From Siphonodentalium dalli (Eukaryota; Mollusca; Scaphopoda; Gadilida; Siphonodentaliidae): DNA of 64,000 nucleotides. Where the stretch lies: contig CP136069.1 in assembly GCA_032622095.1 (NCBI GenBank), forward strand, positions 121,946,126-122,010,125. Reading direction: 5' to 3'. Under the pieces are notes generated by a model. It did not search any database. It was given only the letters and a program-made list of their open reading frames with translations, and was not told where the DNA came from. A program made the translations under genes and the position numbers. Shown piece by piece: positions 10,934 to 22,278 of the stretch. How positions within the stretch are numbered: position 1 is the first letter of the stretch; every line of letters begins with the position of its first letter.

Positions 10934-13306
10934 CTTTAGAGAAAAAATTATAGTAAATAATATATTGTACTTCAAACATTCGTGTATCTTTTGAAACTGG
11001 CAATAACATTCCGTGAACACAACTGATTCAAATTGTGTGTATACATACCATGGTCGTTCAAATTATCAGCTGGGCATTTAGGTTTAGAGTTAGCCACTTT
11101 GAAGCTTAAATAAGAGCAACCACCGCGCGTGGTTGTTTATACCTTAGGCGCAGGTGAATGATAACGTCATATTATGTTTGTATGTGCGATGAGACAAATT
11201 CTGATGTCATTTGGTTTTGCGGGCCGGAGTCCAGACACGACATTGCACTGCTCATGTCGTCTCCACATTCTCAACGACTCGGCCTTTTCCGCTTCGCTGA
11301 AAACATTTCCTCAGTGAAGCGGAAATGACCGAGTTTGAGGCAGGAATAACAATGATGACTATCCATGCGATCATATGTGATCGCCGGGATGCAATATTAT
11401 ATATAGTATAAAATCACGGTGAGGAATCACTTGGTTTCGAGGTTAGTGAGTTCCACGCATTCAAAATGGCCGAGGCGAGCGCAAACGCAAAAAAACACAA
11501 CATATTATACGAGGAACTGACACATGTAACATGTATAGTATTTTGACTGTTACGAGCATGTGTTAGTTTATTTTTAAAACAGTTGATAGCCTTAATATTT
11601 GTTCCGAAATACTCAGTAGTTTTCTATAACATTCTGACCAAAGTTTCTAATAGGATATTCGTGGAATACACCATGCATGTAGACCATACATCTAGAAGAA
11701 TCCTTCGACTAACAACTGTTGTCATAATGTAGGATCAAGCAACTGTGCGCTTGGATACAGATGGGGTAACAGCTTGTTTGAAACTGTTTATAGAATATGC
11801 TCGTACAGCTGCCAAAATACTAAAAGTAATATGCCATGTCCTAGTTTATTACCCTTTTCCTCTTTTCTAGTGGCGTTTGCGATCGCGTCGGCAATTTTGA
11901 AGTGTGATACTGCTCAAGTAGAAACCACGTGATTCCCCACCCTAAAAACTGAAGGCAGCAAAATTAATGTCAAGCTGGGTACCCAAAACACATTGTTGCA
12001 AAGCATGTTAATCAGCAAGTCAAAATATGGCGACAATGATCGTTATGAGTAGTGGTACCACGCATAATTATCATCCTATCATTATTGTAATATTGATTCA
12101 TCACAAATTATGTGGTTATACGACTGCGTGTCATATTATATTATACCATGATGTCAGATATATACGACAGTTCTTGTTCATAAAATGTATACTGACTTCT
12201 CAAATGGAGTGAACAAATATGTAAAATGCGACAATAACACACATATCCCGCCTATACATGTACAAATACACAACTGTGTCGTTTCAAAGCCCAAAATGGC
12301 AAAATGTTTACATGCCCCCATAAGTCTTATAGTCACCATAATGACCTGGTAAAATAAATATATAAGAAATGATCTACTAAAAATTAGTAACTTTATGAGT
12401 TTATCTTTGGTTTAGATTCATTATTTTATATACAGAAATTTATAGGGAACAGCATTTCCTAATATTTTCATAGTGACTTTAGATGGATCATAAAGTGACC
12501 ACTCCGTGTGAGTGGGAATAAAGAATACTCTTTCTAAAATTATTTATTTCGATAAACTTATATCCAACTTGGCAGCACACAACGTCTTTCTTATATATGG
12601 AATATATACAGTGAAATTCGTTGGTGGATCTTTGCGTTTGTTTATGGGCGAATTATTCGTCCACTGCGTACGTCGGGCGTGGCATTTTCTGCACGATCGA
12701 TGTGGTTGGAATGTTCGCGGAATTATTTCTATATTCTACAAATTCACATAGTGACTGGTTACCCATCCGTACATTAAAATAAGCGCGCAGTATGTCTTTA
12801 AGGTTTGAAGTCGGCGTATACCTTCTGGCATGTACTGTAAAACAATATCCACATACAGATGATATCGACTCATACTCAAACATTCCCTATAATATTCCCA
12901 TATGTCTACATATAGAAGCGCAACCATAATATTATTCCTCTATGTTATTTCGACAAAATTCAAACAAAAGACCCATGTGTATATACGTTTCTGATATCGA
13001 AATCTTTCCACTTTATAACAATATATTGTCAAGGAGGGGGCTATAGCTAAGTTGAATAGCTTTTGTCCCGATCTCCTTTTTATATTATTATATACTAATA
13101 AAGTAAAGTAAAACAAATGATACCGTGGCACTTTTAACAGCTGCAATTGTGTGATGTTTTAGCAAATGTTATTATACTCACCGAATGGGAAAAACTAATG
13201 TTATTCACACAATAATCACCAAAAGTGTAAAGAAAATGTGTGTGCTGGTGGGTCGTATAGATGAGAATTATTTGTGACGTGTATATAATATGGGATAAGT
13301 ACTTAC
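10934..13306 (-). other. BCAR3-like intron 3 with a hairpin and a LINE-like 3' end
   Basis: Contains a short inverted pair at about 11,279-11,335 (CTCGGCCTTTTCCGCTTC / GAAGCGGAAATGACCGAG) and a LINE-like tail at about 13,021-13,110. I see no coding exon. Confidence 0.5.
13021..13110 (+). repeat. Probable non-LTR retrotransposon 3' end
   Basis: The stretch runs GGGGGCTATAGCTAAGTTG, then a TTTGTCCCGATCTCC segment, a TATTATTATA tract and terminal AATAAAGTAAAGTAAA-type short repeats. This layout is typical of CR1/L2-like LINE 3' tails. No ORF is attached, so it is a dead 5'-truncated copy. The family assignment is from pattern only. Confidence 0.4.
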
Positions 13307-13361
13307 ACTCCGACACTACGCTGACTCAAGAGGAGGCCATTTCCGTCAGTACTGCGCCTTC
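13307..13361 (-). CDS. BCAR3/SH2D3-like, coding exon 3: short linker exon
   Basis: A 55-base exon with very strong signals: acceptor CTGTGATCTTTCAG and donor GAGT|GTAAGTAC. It takes one base from exon 2 and hands two bases to exon 4, exactly the phases those exons need. The 18 codons have no stop and encode a Gly/Ser/Arg-rich linker (RRSTDGNGLLLSQRS) between the SAM and SH2 domains. It is supported by splice sites and phase rather than by similarity. It could be alternatively spliced, but skipping it would break the frame between exons 2 and 4. Confidence 0.75.
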
Positions 13362-14988
13362 CTGAAAGATCACAGTAAACCGAGTGGTTACGTATAAAGT
13401 CAATGGCTTACATTTACAGTAATTATCAAAATAATCTACATAGATATAAGAAGGTGCATGACAACTAGTTTGTATGATTTGGATATAAATATCGACGATC
13501 ATAGTCCTGAATGCATATCGAATTGTTTATGTACATTCATATACGCCGGAAATATTGGTTTTCATTGGCAAGGATTGGTGCAAACATTAATTTAAATCAT
13601 CCCATATATTATATTAATGTACATGCATGATGTATATGATATATTTATGAATTAAGTCCGAGAAGAGGATTGGGCATCTCCTTATTTGCTAAGATTGTGA
13701 TGAGTGCAATTTTATCATTTTTTATCACCTTTTCTAACATTCTTTATCCAATGATAATTTTTTCTTACATTCTTTAACAATTTTTTTAATTTGTTATCAT
13801 GATTTCTTATATTTTTTACCTATTTTTTATCTTCTTTTTTTTTAAATTTTCTTACATTTTTTAATAATTATCAAAAATAATATATAATTTTTTAGGCCAA
13901 TGTATTCTCTGACCTATTGTCGACTCGCACATATCAGAGAATTCATTGGCACAGGGATTTCGCAAAGACAGGAATTTGAAGGAGTAGTAGCATGGAGTGT
14001 CGTCGGTCGTGACACAAATATCACAACATCCTCTCACCGCCCTCCACACTATTGTGTCAATATCTGTTCAGAATATTTTGAAGACCCACTGCAAGGTAAC
14101 AAGGTTGCCGTAGAATTGCAACATAATTTGAAATATTATGTTATCAAAGAAAATAACTCTAACTATGCACTGGGCATTTGAGAAACTCCCCGTTTATACG
14201 GAACAACGTGCATGTCGGTATATGGACAACACAGCGAGACGAATTGACTGATCGATTAAATACTGGTTCAGTCCAGGCCCCGTCCTTTAAACGTTATATA
14301 GCAGACTTTACGCCCATATCCAGTGGCTGGATTTTAATCGATTTCACCCAGCAAATCAATACATAATGCTATATATAACGGAAAGAGTGACATTTACATT
14401 TATTAAATGTAACATCTGAGCATTACCTTATAATCATTATATTATTTTTGATGCTGTGACATCACAATTAACCCGAGTAAAACACCACTTTATCTCTCAA
14501 AAAAACGTGTGACATCGTGCACCAGTGATTGCACAAGCGCCACCAAGCACGGAAGTTGGGGAAACTATCAGTGTTGCCAAACTGGTGTTTAATAAAACTC
14601 AATTCTGTTTATTTGTCTCTCGGCCTATTTTGGGTACCAACCGGTTGGACCCTCGTAGCTGAACATTTTGTACGCAGGGGTCGCCCTGGTGGTGTCATGT
14701 AATAGGTGCCGTGTTGACGTTGTATGGCTTAAAAGTTAATAAATACAGGTACTCAATATTTTAGTAATAACGTTAGTTCTTTGAAGTCGAACTTACATTG
14801 TTCGACCCAGCCCAGGAAATACTAATTATGACTATAATTCTTGTCGAACCGGAAGACGCAACAAATTACTGCTCCAATTTTGGCAAATTTCCGTATCTCG
14901 TTAGACGTTATTATCTATATTATAATTGGTGACGGTCAAAAAGTCAGATTTTCTATATACGGCCTGTGGTCATTGTTCATAATATTAC
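13362..14988 (-). other. BCAR3-like intron 2, with T-rich low-complexity block
   Basis: At 13,700-13,890 there is a T-rich block with recurrent TTTTTATC / TTCTTACATT units, a degenerate short tandem repeat. Overlapping short ORFs at 13.86-14.37 kb have no recognisable domain and lie opposite or within the intron. Confidence 0.5.
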
Positions 14989-15100
14989 CTTTCTGATACT
15001 TCTCCCTGAGGATGCGAAGACTAGAAACAATCTTTGCTCGATGAGCACCGTACTTCACGCCCATATCTTTTATCTCAGTCTCTGTGGTAAAAAGCAGCGT
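14989..15100 (-). CDS. BCAR3/SH2D3-like, coding exon 2: second half of SAM domain
   Basis: This 112-base exon encodes residues 32-68 plus one base. It reads TLLFTTETEIKDMGVKYGAHRAKIVSSLRILREKYQK, given here in pieces: TLLFTTETEIKDMGV, then AHRAKIVSSL. That is the canonical second half of a SAM fold (LLxLTexdLkxMGV...HRxKIlxxL). The acceptor is TTTTCACTTCATAG; the donor is GAAAG|GTAATA. An in-frame TAG inside the acceptor fixes the 5' boundary. Exon 1 ends in phase 0 and this exon starts in phase 0, so the SAM halves join without a gap. A plus-strand 93-codon ORF over the same bases is a shadow. Confidence 0.85.
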
Positions 15101-15339
15101 CTATGAAGTGAAAACAAAACTGAAAACCTCTCATCTGTCGCCCAATCATCGTGGCTTCAAGAATCTCGCTCAATTCTTGTCTCATCTTCATGTAAAGGGA
15201 CAGAAAGCGTGCAGGTCTCTGGACACTTTCCAACTGATTCAGCCGCTCATTCTAACATTTCGACTGATAGTCGGAAAATGTCGGCAAAATACTCTTGGTT
15301 TACAAACAATATATTTTTACAAAGTCTCCAAACAGTTGA

Positions 15340-15475
15340 GGATAGGACTTAACAAAAGTCCCTAAGCTTGTTGCCCAATCCTCTTTTGAACAATTTATAA
15401 TTATATGTCATGTATTTATTGTTTGTAATTCTGTTCTGTATAGTTCAAATAAAATATTGTTTAAACCAAACAGTG
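15340..15475 (+). repeat. Possible LINE 3' UTR/tail
   Basis: GTTGAGGATAGGACTTAAC, then TTGCCCAATCCTC, a TATTTATTGTTTGTAATTC stretch, and AATAAAATATTGTTTAAACC at the end. A similar ending (AATAAAAATATGTTTAAATC) occurs at about 28,310, which suggests a shared retroelement tail. It lies in intron 1 of the BCAR3-like gene. Confidence 0.35.
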
Positions 15476-15906
15476 CTGTCATTAACTCCCTGTAAGTTGT
15501 AACTCCCCATTCACTGAGTATTAAATTGTGTGTACTATTCATACCTATACATTACGTATACTGATTTGTGATAGGAATTTGCCGCCACATACGAAGATAC
15601 GGAGAACAACATCCCACCATCGAAAATAGTACATTCTTTTCGCGGCGTCTCGAAAAGAAACACACTATACTGCACTATGTATACGTGTAATTTCAGGCCG
15701 ATGCTAACTCTAAAAAAATAAATGTAAGTGGTGTGTGAAGTCGGAATGTGTAGAACATTTGATGGTTGTTATTCTATAAATTATTTATGTTTGTTCGAGT
15801 GAAACGAGTTAAAACAAAAATGAAAGTATTCGACATGTATCCTATCGTTCGTTCACTGACAGCGGTTTGTGAACCGTTTAACATACAGCTGGAGTGTGAT
15901 GATGTA

Positions 15907-16098
15907 TAGTAATGCTCTAAGTAAACGACTTCTTAACCACAGCTAAATTATGGGTAACTTTTCAGGATTTAGTCGGAAATATGGCTTGTTGCCATTCATC
16001 GGAAAGCTCTCCCCAACAAGCCATATTTCCGACTAAATCCTGAAAAGTTACCCATAATTCTGCTGTGATTAAGAAGTCGATTACTAAGAGCATTACTG
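15907..16098. mobile_element. Fold-back MITE, copy 1 (TA-flanked)
   Basis: A 192-bp palindrome. The arms contain GGATTTAGTCGGAAATATGG and its complement, with ends TAGTAATGC / GCATTACTG and flanking TA. Same family as 16,828-17,040; this copy has a shorter loop and diverged ends. Tc1/mariner-like TA targeting is inferred. Lies in intron 1 of the BCAR3-like gene. Confidence 0.85.
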
Positions 16099-16550
16099 TA
16101 GGGGTGCTCCAACCGATAGAGTGGTTCCCCTTATACTTGCAAATTATGGTACAGTAAAATCACGTACAATGGCACACAGCACACATTGATCCACATGTAA
16201 GGTACTGCATGTTTACAAAAGATTAGAAAATCCAATTCAGCCTCAGCTAGGAAACCTGTGTATCCCCCAAGACCAGGGCGTTTTACACAATTGTCAAAAA
16301 CGACAACAAAACCATAAGGCAAAACAATAATGATATGTTTGGTTGAGGTTGCATGTCAAAAAAATATTATAGGGTTGTTCAATATATTCGTGGCTTCCAT
16401 GTCTTACAGTTATTCTACACGATTGAGCTAAGATCAGTATTGATTGTATATTGAGTTGTATTTGAATAAACCTGAAATAAACGCAAGGTCTTGACTGAGA
16501 GATCAACTCATTTTCAGACAATGAACACATTTTTTTGGTATTTTATTCAA

Positions 16551-16820
16551 AACATGTTTTAAAATTCCAACAACGATGAACAAATATGCAACGATAAAAA
16601 AGGTTTAAAGCATGTGATTGTTATGTAAACAAAACAATGTTTTGTCAACAAACACCGCTAAACGTGTAGTAATTTCACATATTTAGTCTGAACATGATTT
16701 TCAGAATATGTTTCCAATGCGTTGACAAAATTACAATGTATACCGTCAACGTTTGATTAAAGTTTGGTATCTTATTGAACTAATTGAACTTTTGGACTTT
16801 AATCGGTAATTACACTGTTA
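16551..16820. repeat. Dispersed repeat, diverged copy
   Basis: The segment with ATTAAAGTTTGGTATCT, CGTTTGATTAAAG and TTTTCAGAATAT motifs matches, with many differences, the sequence at about 34,620-34,850. It is an old non-coding repeat in intron 1, directly next to MITE copy 2. Confidence 0.55.
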
Positions 16821-16827
16821 CAGTATA

Positions 16828-17040
16828 CAGTAATGCCCAAAGTAATTGACCACTTAACCACAGCAAAATTATGGGTAATTTTTCAGGATTTAGTCGGAAA
16901 TATGGCTTGTTGCCATTTATCGGAAAGCTCCCGGTGAGAGCTTTCCGATGAATGGCAACAAGCCATATTTCCGACTAAATCCTGAAAAATTACCCATAAT
17001 TCTGCTGTGGTTAAGTGGTCAATTACTTTGGACATTACTG
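16828..17040. mobile_element. Fold-back MITE, copy 2 (TA-flanked)
   Basis: A 213-bp near-perfect palindrome. It begins CAGTAATGCCCAAAGTAATT and ends with the complement AATTACTTTGGACATTACTG, flanked by TA on both sides. The central loop is GCTCCCGGTGAGAGC. Arms are about 100 bases with very few mismatches. No coding capacity. It sits 175 bases downstream of coding exon 1 in intron 1. Confidence 0.9.
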
Positions 17041-17214
17041 TACTGTTTACATAATGGTTTTGTGATGCAACATTTCTTTATTGGGGAATTTTTTTTAAGG
17101 ACAATAAGTTAATCTATGTTTACATATTATTGGTGATTAATTTGTTTTACAGACATTTGAGTGCATTGAGTCCCTTTGAAATGTCACTCGGTTACTATAT
17201 ATATATGTACTGAC

Positions 17215-17307
17215 CTCGACTCCAGCATGGTCTCGAAAGACTTCCTTGTACTCGATCAGACCTAGTGCTTCCAGCCACGTGTCTATGGCAATATGTTTCC
17301 CGGCCAT
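17215..17307 (-). CDS. BCAR3/SH2D3-like, coding exon 1: start and first half of SAM domain
   Basis: Encodes residues 1-31, starting MAGKHIAIDTWLEALGL, then IEYKEVFRDHAGVE, the first half of a SAM domain (WLealGLxeYxxxFxxxgv). The ATG context has G at -3 and G at +4. The exon itself begins at 17341 after a CTTTCACAG acceptor, so an upstream exon exists. The 11 codons before the ATG are open in frame, so translation could start further upstream. The donor is GTCGAG|GTCAGT. Known vertebrate NSP proteins are described as SH2 plus CDC25-like. A SAM domain in front is either an invertebrate or ancestral arrangement or a lineage-specific fusion. Confidence 0.8.
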
Positions 17308-17440
17308 GTCCGGACTTCTCCGATGGCGGTCTAGAACCAACCTGTGAAAGATATCGCATCTTTGTAAATATACTGCAAAACAACGTCAAATTCGAAGACG
17401 ACAGCGCAAGGATTATAATTTGTTTTGGCAGCTAGTTTAA

Positions 17441-17600
17441 ACAATTCAATTCAGTTCAATTTTATTTGCTCATCATCATGTAGATATACAGAGATCAATA
17501 TCATGAGTATACATAAATATAATAAATAAATTATGTGCGCATGCGTGCAGATTGAATTGTACAAGCATATACATTTAAAATAATTCGTCAGTTATGTGTA
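17441..17600 (-). repeat. LINE 3'-tail copy, same family as 63,031
   Basis: AATTCAATTCAGTTCAATTT followed by TTGCTCATCATCATG, then a TATACAGAGATCA segment. The order and motifs match the start of the LINE at 63,031-63,120. The minus strand is the sense strand, judged from the 63-kb copy that carries ORF sequence. It is a short 5'-truncated insertion. Confidence 0.55.
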
Positions 17601-18610
17601 GTACATATACATGTATATATGCAATAAATTAATTGTAAGATATATAGTGCGACAGTATAATTCTATTCCATGTATAATTTTAAAGTGACACACATAATAT
17701 GCATGTACAAACATGTTTAATGCAGAATGTATATACATATACTCGCTCCGTGCTGGGTATTCCGGCCGGTATATAGTTGTCAGTCGGCGATTAGCAGGTT
17801 TCAGTGGGAGAATCGTGGGTAGAACTCTATTTCGTTGGGTTTTTGAATGGATATTTTGGGCTTTGTATTTTTTGGCCTATGGTCCAGTCAACTGGCGGTC
17901 TTATAGCCCAGCACATGAACATCGTATAAGAGTCGTGCATACATTAAAATGGAGAAATTTATAAAAACGTGATTCTCAAATGTTTCCCCATGTACCATTG
18001 ACTTATTTAAATCAATGTTTATGCTACGGGTAAGCATCATGTACTGTAGACAGATATCTTCCGATATAATTCGTATAGTGACAAACAGAAAACTTGGTAT
18101 ATATGCGCGAAATATGAACATGTTAAATGGTATTTTGTCGAAAAAAATGAATTCATTGTGGCATAAATGAGTATTGACATAAACGGTAAATAGCATTCGG
18201 AGACTAGCTATATCAAAGTGCTATATCTTTTTCGTACAGTATACCTCTATAAAAAAAAATCATGTTTCGACAGACACTGAAAACCCAATCGAGAATATCT
18301 TACTACACGTCAACTCCAAAGACATGTTTCTTCAACATAAGAAGACCATCCAAAGATACTATGCAGATTTGAAGGCGTTATATATGGACGGAAAACTCAT
18401 AACAATCACTTTAGCACCGTATACGTGTTCGTTGGAATGTACATAGGATCCCCATACGTACTGGCATCCAATGGTCAATAATAGTCCCAGGCATCTAAGC
18501 CATTTGTACAAAGATTAGACACCAATTGTCCCTTCAAATACACGAAGAAAACGCGTCCTATATATAACGACTATACTCTTATCGGTACCAACTGCACGAT
18601 GTTTCGCGCC

Positions 18611-18703
18611 GCCTAACAACTATTTACCGCCCGACAACTATTTACCGCCCGACAACTATTTACCGCAGGACAATTATTTGCCGCACGACAACTATTTACC
18701 GCA
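18611..18703. repeat. 18-bp minisatellite, 5 copies
   Basis: Five consecutive units of 18 bases (GACAACTATTTACCGCCC and variants) with period exactly 18 between 18,633, 18,651, 18,669 and 18,687. The first unit has TAACAACT and the fourth ATTATTTGCC. Confidence 0.9.
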
Positions 18704-19924
18704 CCGAATACCCAGCTAGGACTCAGTTAGTTCTGTTAATGGCTTCGTATGTGCGTGAACAAATATAAATGGCAATGCTACGATCGGAACCGCACATTGG
18801 AATGTCCCTCAACTATATAGTTGCCTATTTTCGCCAATGTCGGGTTACAGCCCATGACCTCCTCGTGTGGATTCGACAGCAGCTATATAGTATGATCATA
18901 ATAATATTATTTAGATGAGAGACTTTATATCACACTTCGCATACCAAGCATCAAGAGACTATAATATTTCATACGTAGTGTCTGGAATACCCACCTAATC
19001 GTGAATGGTGGTTGTAAAAACTGTTTCAATGCTAATGTTGACGTGCTACGTGTGAAGTTCGGTGGGCACAGGCTAAACAGAATAATCGGCTAAGGCATAA
19101 ACGAGCCTGTAATTTCTGCCCCTTGCCCTATGTGCATGCTTACGCCGTCCCTGGTTATGTACATATTGCCGTAATATGAACATTCCCTATTCAACATCCC
19201 ACACCCACCATGTCAACAATTCCAGGAATGCCAGCTAAGCGACGATATAAATGTTAGATGAATGGACTGATAACACTCTAGGCCAGATCCGGTGCGTGTT
19301 TATGATATGATATAATGGCGTTGCTGAGCACCATCCATATATGAGTAATCATAAAATTTAATTTATAATGATCCTGAATAACATGAAGTGTCAGGAAATT
19401 AAATTTATAGTGCCTGTCTGCAGCACCAATTACTGAATGCTCAACAAATTTTGTTTTATGTTTGTTCGGTATGCATATACATGTAACACTGACGGTACAT
19501 GTAATAAACCAATGGGAAGGTACCAGCGATGAACTGGCCAAAATGGAAATCCCTGAAACTATCCCTATGTAATAAATAACTAAACCATAATGGACATGAA
19601 AGGGTTGCAATGCATGACCTCCCGCGCACCACCCACTGAATTTGTACATATCACAACAAATAGCCACAACACAACAAATGATGCCAAACAATGACGACAT
19701 GCATGGTGAGATAAATTAGTATAAAGTATATCACGCATGGTGATCTTCCTAGTTGCAAATTATTGAAATGCAAATATTTTAATTTTAATTTTAAATATTT
19801 ATATTTATGTATCTCAAATGCCATGTATATTGGTTTATCGAGATTAAAGAATTGAATTGAAATAAAAAAATTGAAATACCAGAATTCAGGGAATTCTCTG
19901 AAAACTTTCATCTCTGGAAAAACA

Positions 19925-20105
19925 CCACATATTGGTTTAAATTGTTCTCATTGTTTTATTTTCCAACCGATATAGTCAGAGAGGAATTTGTTGTTTTTAG
20001 ACCAATAGCAGCATATGTTTCTATATACATTTGGACAAAATAATGGTTTGAAATGGCCATCGGTTGGAAATTTTCCAACCTTAATTACAGTACAACATAT
20101 TTTAT
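19925..20105. repeat. TTTCCAAC-family dispersed repeat
   Basis: Contains TTTTCCAACCGATATAG, a TTGTTGTTTTTAGACC segment and ATCGGTTGGAAATTTTCC. The same order occurs at 39,610-39,750 and 44,080-44,200, with partial relatives at 38,450 and 6.8-7.1 kb. Non-coding, of unknown class. Confidence 0.6.
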
Positions 20106-21229
20106 CATTAAACCCAATGTTAAATTTATCACGGGTTTGGCTCTCGTGCGAAATATTCAGACGTCACACGTGACCTGAGTGACTTCATAAAGGAAGATGG
20201 GAACATCACAAACACTTCGTTGAAATCCCTTTCGACGATGAACACCGATAACAAATTCCATTGAGAATATATATAACGCATGGCTCAGGTACTGGGGCGG
20301 AAGGACAAAACAATCATTTCAAGATAGGACAACGGGACAGAAACGCGAAGGCCATTGGCCCCTCTTTTGAATGTACTGAGATGGAAAACCTCCAAATCCA
20401 ATTAATTCAGATCAAATAACCCATGAGTGAGATATATTCCCGGACGGACAAAACATTAAATAAACACAGAATGATAACTCGAGAATTGAAATGCAAACAA
20501 CGTCATTTGCACCTCTTTTGAAGGCAGTCATGATGGCGAACCTCCATTTCAAATTTCATTAAGGTTGGATAACACATGGCTGAGATGCATCTGCGCGGAA
20601 GGACACAAACATGAACCTCCATACCCCCCCCCCCCAAAGCTAAATATATAGACTGGTTGGTACATGTAAACAACTTAAGACGTGTGTCAGGGAGCTATTT
20701 GTGTTGTCTGTTGCGGGTAGGTTTGTCCAACTTAGAATTTCCCAATTGCTGCTGAATTGCACCCTTCCCTTGATCCAGGCCGAATTTACCAGTCCGGGAA
20801 ATTCCATTGTCATGAACCAGGCCGAAGTTCTGAGTCCGATCAATTCCACCCATTGGGGATGGAGTTTTCCAATTTTACACAAACATCCTAAATGTTGAAT
20901 ATTTCCAACAAACCACTTCTATGGTTGGAACATTTCCAACTTATGGTCAGCATAGTCCAAAGGGTTCACTGAAATGTTAGAAACTATTCTATATTTGGTC
21001 TAAAATTTATAATTTCTGACTAAAAACTAACTTAAATACTGACTGGAAACTCAACTATCAGAATAATTTAAGCTATGTTTAATCTGAAATGTCCAACTTG
21101 TGTTGTGTCAGGAACGAAATTTTCAACTGTTGCCGCCTTACTAACCAAAATTGACGTGTGATTGGAAACGAACACCTTTCTCCGCCGCCTCAGACTGTTC
21201 AGACTGTACGTGGGAGCCACATACTTACT

Positions 21230-22278
21230 CACCCCTGGTCAAGTGGTCCTGCTAATATGCTATGATGTTGGTGACCGTGCTGATTTTCTATGATGCGGGT
21301 AGGGCAAACTGATGCCGTTACGAAAAAGTACAGTTATTTTTTTCTAAAGTTGTCAATATCGCGGGTGTTACCGAACATATATATTTTTGGAAAAATATAA
21401 TAATGCCTGCGCTGGTGTTTCTAAAAGGAACACCGCGAAAAAGACAAATTAAAATAAGAGCACGCCGTCGGGGCGTGGCATAATACGCCCGTTTCTGGAG
21501 TAGAATGGGGCACGTAGACAGAACCCATATTTGAACTTGATCTGTATACCAAATTTGGTTCATTTCACGCGATTCAATCTAAAGTTATCATCTGGAAACC
21601 GCATATCAGGTAAAATCTAAGTCGAAAAAGCGGTATAACTCAGTCAAAATAATGCGGACGAAACCCATATTCGAACTTGATCTGTATTTTGGGGTGGTAA
21701 ACTGATATTCCAAATTTGGGTCAGTTCACCTGATTCAATCTAAAGTTATCATCCGGAAACCGCAAATCAGGTAACATATAAGTCGAAAAAGGGGCATAAC
21801 TCAGTCAACATCATGCGGACAAATCCATAATCGAACTTGATCTGTATTTTGGTGTGGTAAACTAACATACCAAATTTGGTTCAGTTCGCTTGATTCAATC
21901 TAAAGTCATCATCCGGAAACCGCAAATCAGGTAAAATCTAAGTCGAAAAAGAGACATAACTTAGTCAAAATAATGCGGACGAAACCCATATTCGAACTTG
22001 ATCTGTATTTTGGGGTGGTAAACTAATATACCAAATTTGGTTCAGTTCACTCGATTCAAATCTAAAGTTATCATCCGGAAATCAAAAGCGGACGGACGGA
22101 CGACGGATGGACAGCTAGACGGACGGACAACCCATTTACATAATACGACCGTTTTTACAAACGGGCGTATACAAATATAACGGTACTCTTTGTTGAAGTA
22201 TGTCCTAACAGCATCATAGTTATTTAGCAGGACCCAACCGCATCATGGCACATTAGCAGGACCACTTGACCAGGGGTG
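21230..22278. mobile_element. Pearl-like TIR element with tandem core
   Basis: A 1,049-bp element with ends CACCCCTGGTCAAGTGGTCC / complement and directly repeated TTACT on both sides (21,225-21,229 and 22,279-22,283). Inside, ATACGCCCGTTT (about 21,484) and AAACGGGCGTAT (about 22,160) form an inner inverted pair. Between them are about 3.5 tandem units of roughly 160 bp, with GAACTTGATCTGTA recurring at 21,533, 21,673, 21,833 and 21,994, then a GACGGACGGA tract. The layout matches the 'pearl' elements described in bivalves; naming is by architecture, not by sequence comparison. Non-coding. Confidence 0.85.

Larger units (their letters stand above)
17342..21229. other. Upstream of the BCAR3-like gene; no named gene
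   Basis: May contain 5' UTR exons and the promoter of the BCAR3-like gene, but nothing lets me place them. It holds a LINE-tail copy, an 18-bp minisatellite, a TTTCCAAC-rich dispersed repeat (19.92-20.10 kb; more TTCCAAC motifs at 20.9 kb) and a 12-base poly(C) tract at about 20,624. ORFs up to 140 codons (19,278-19,700 minus) have no recognisable domain. Confidence 0.5.
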
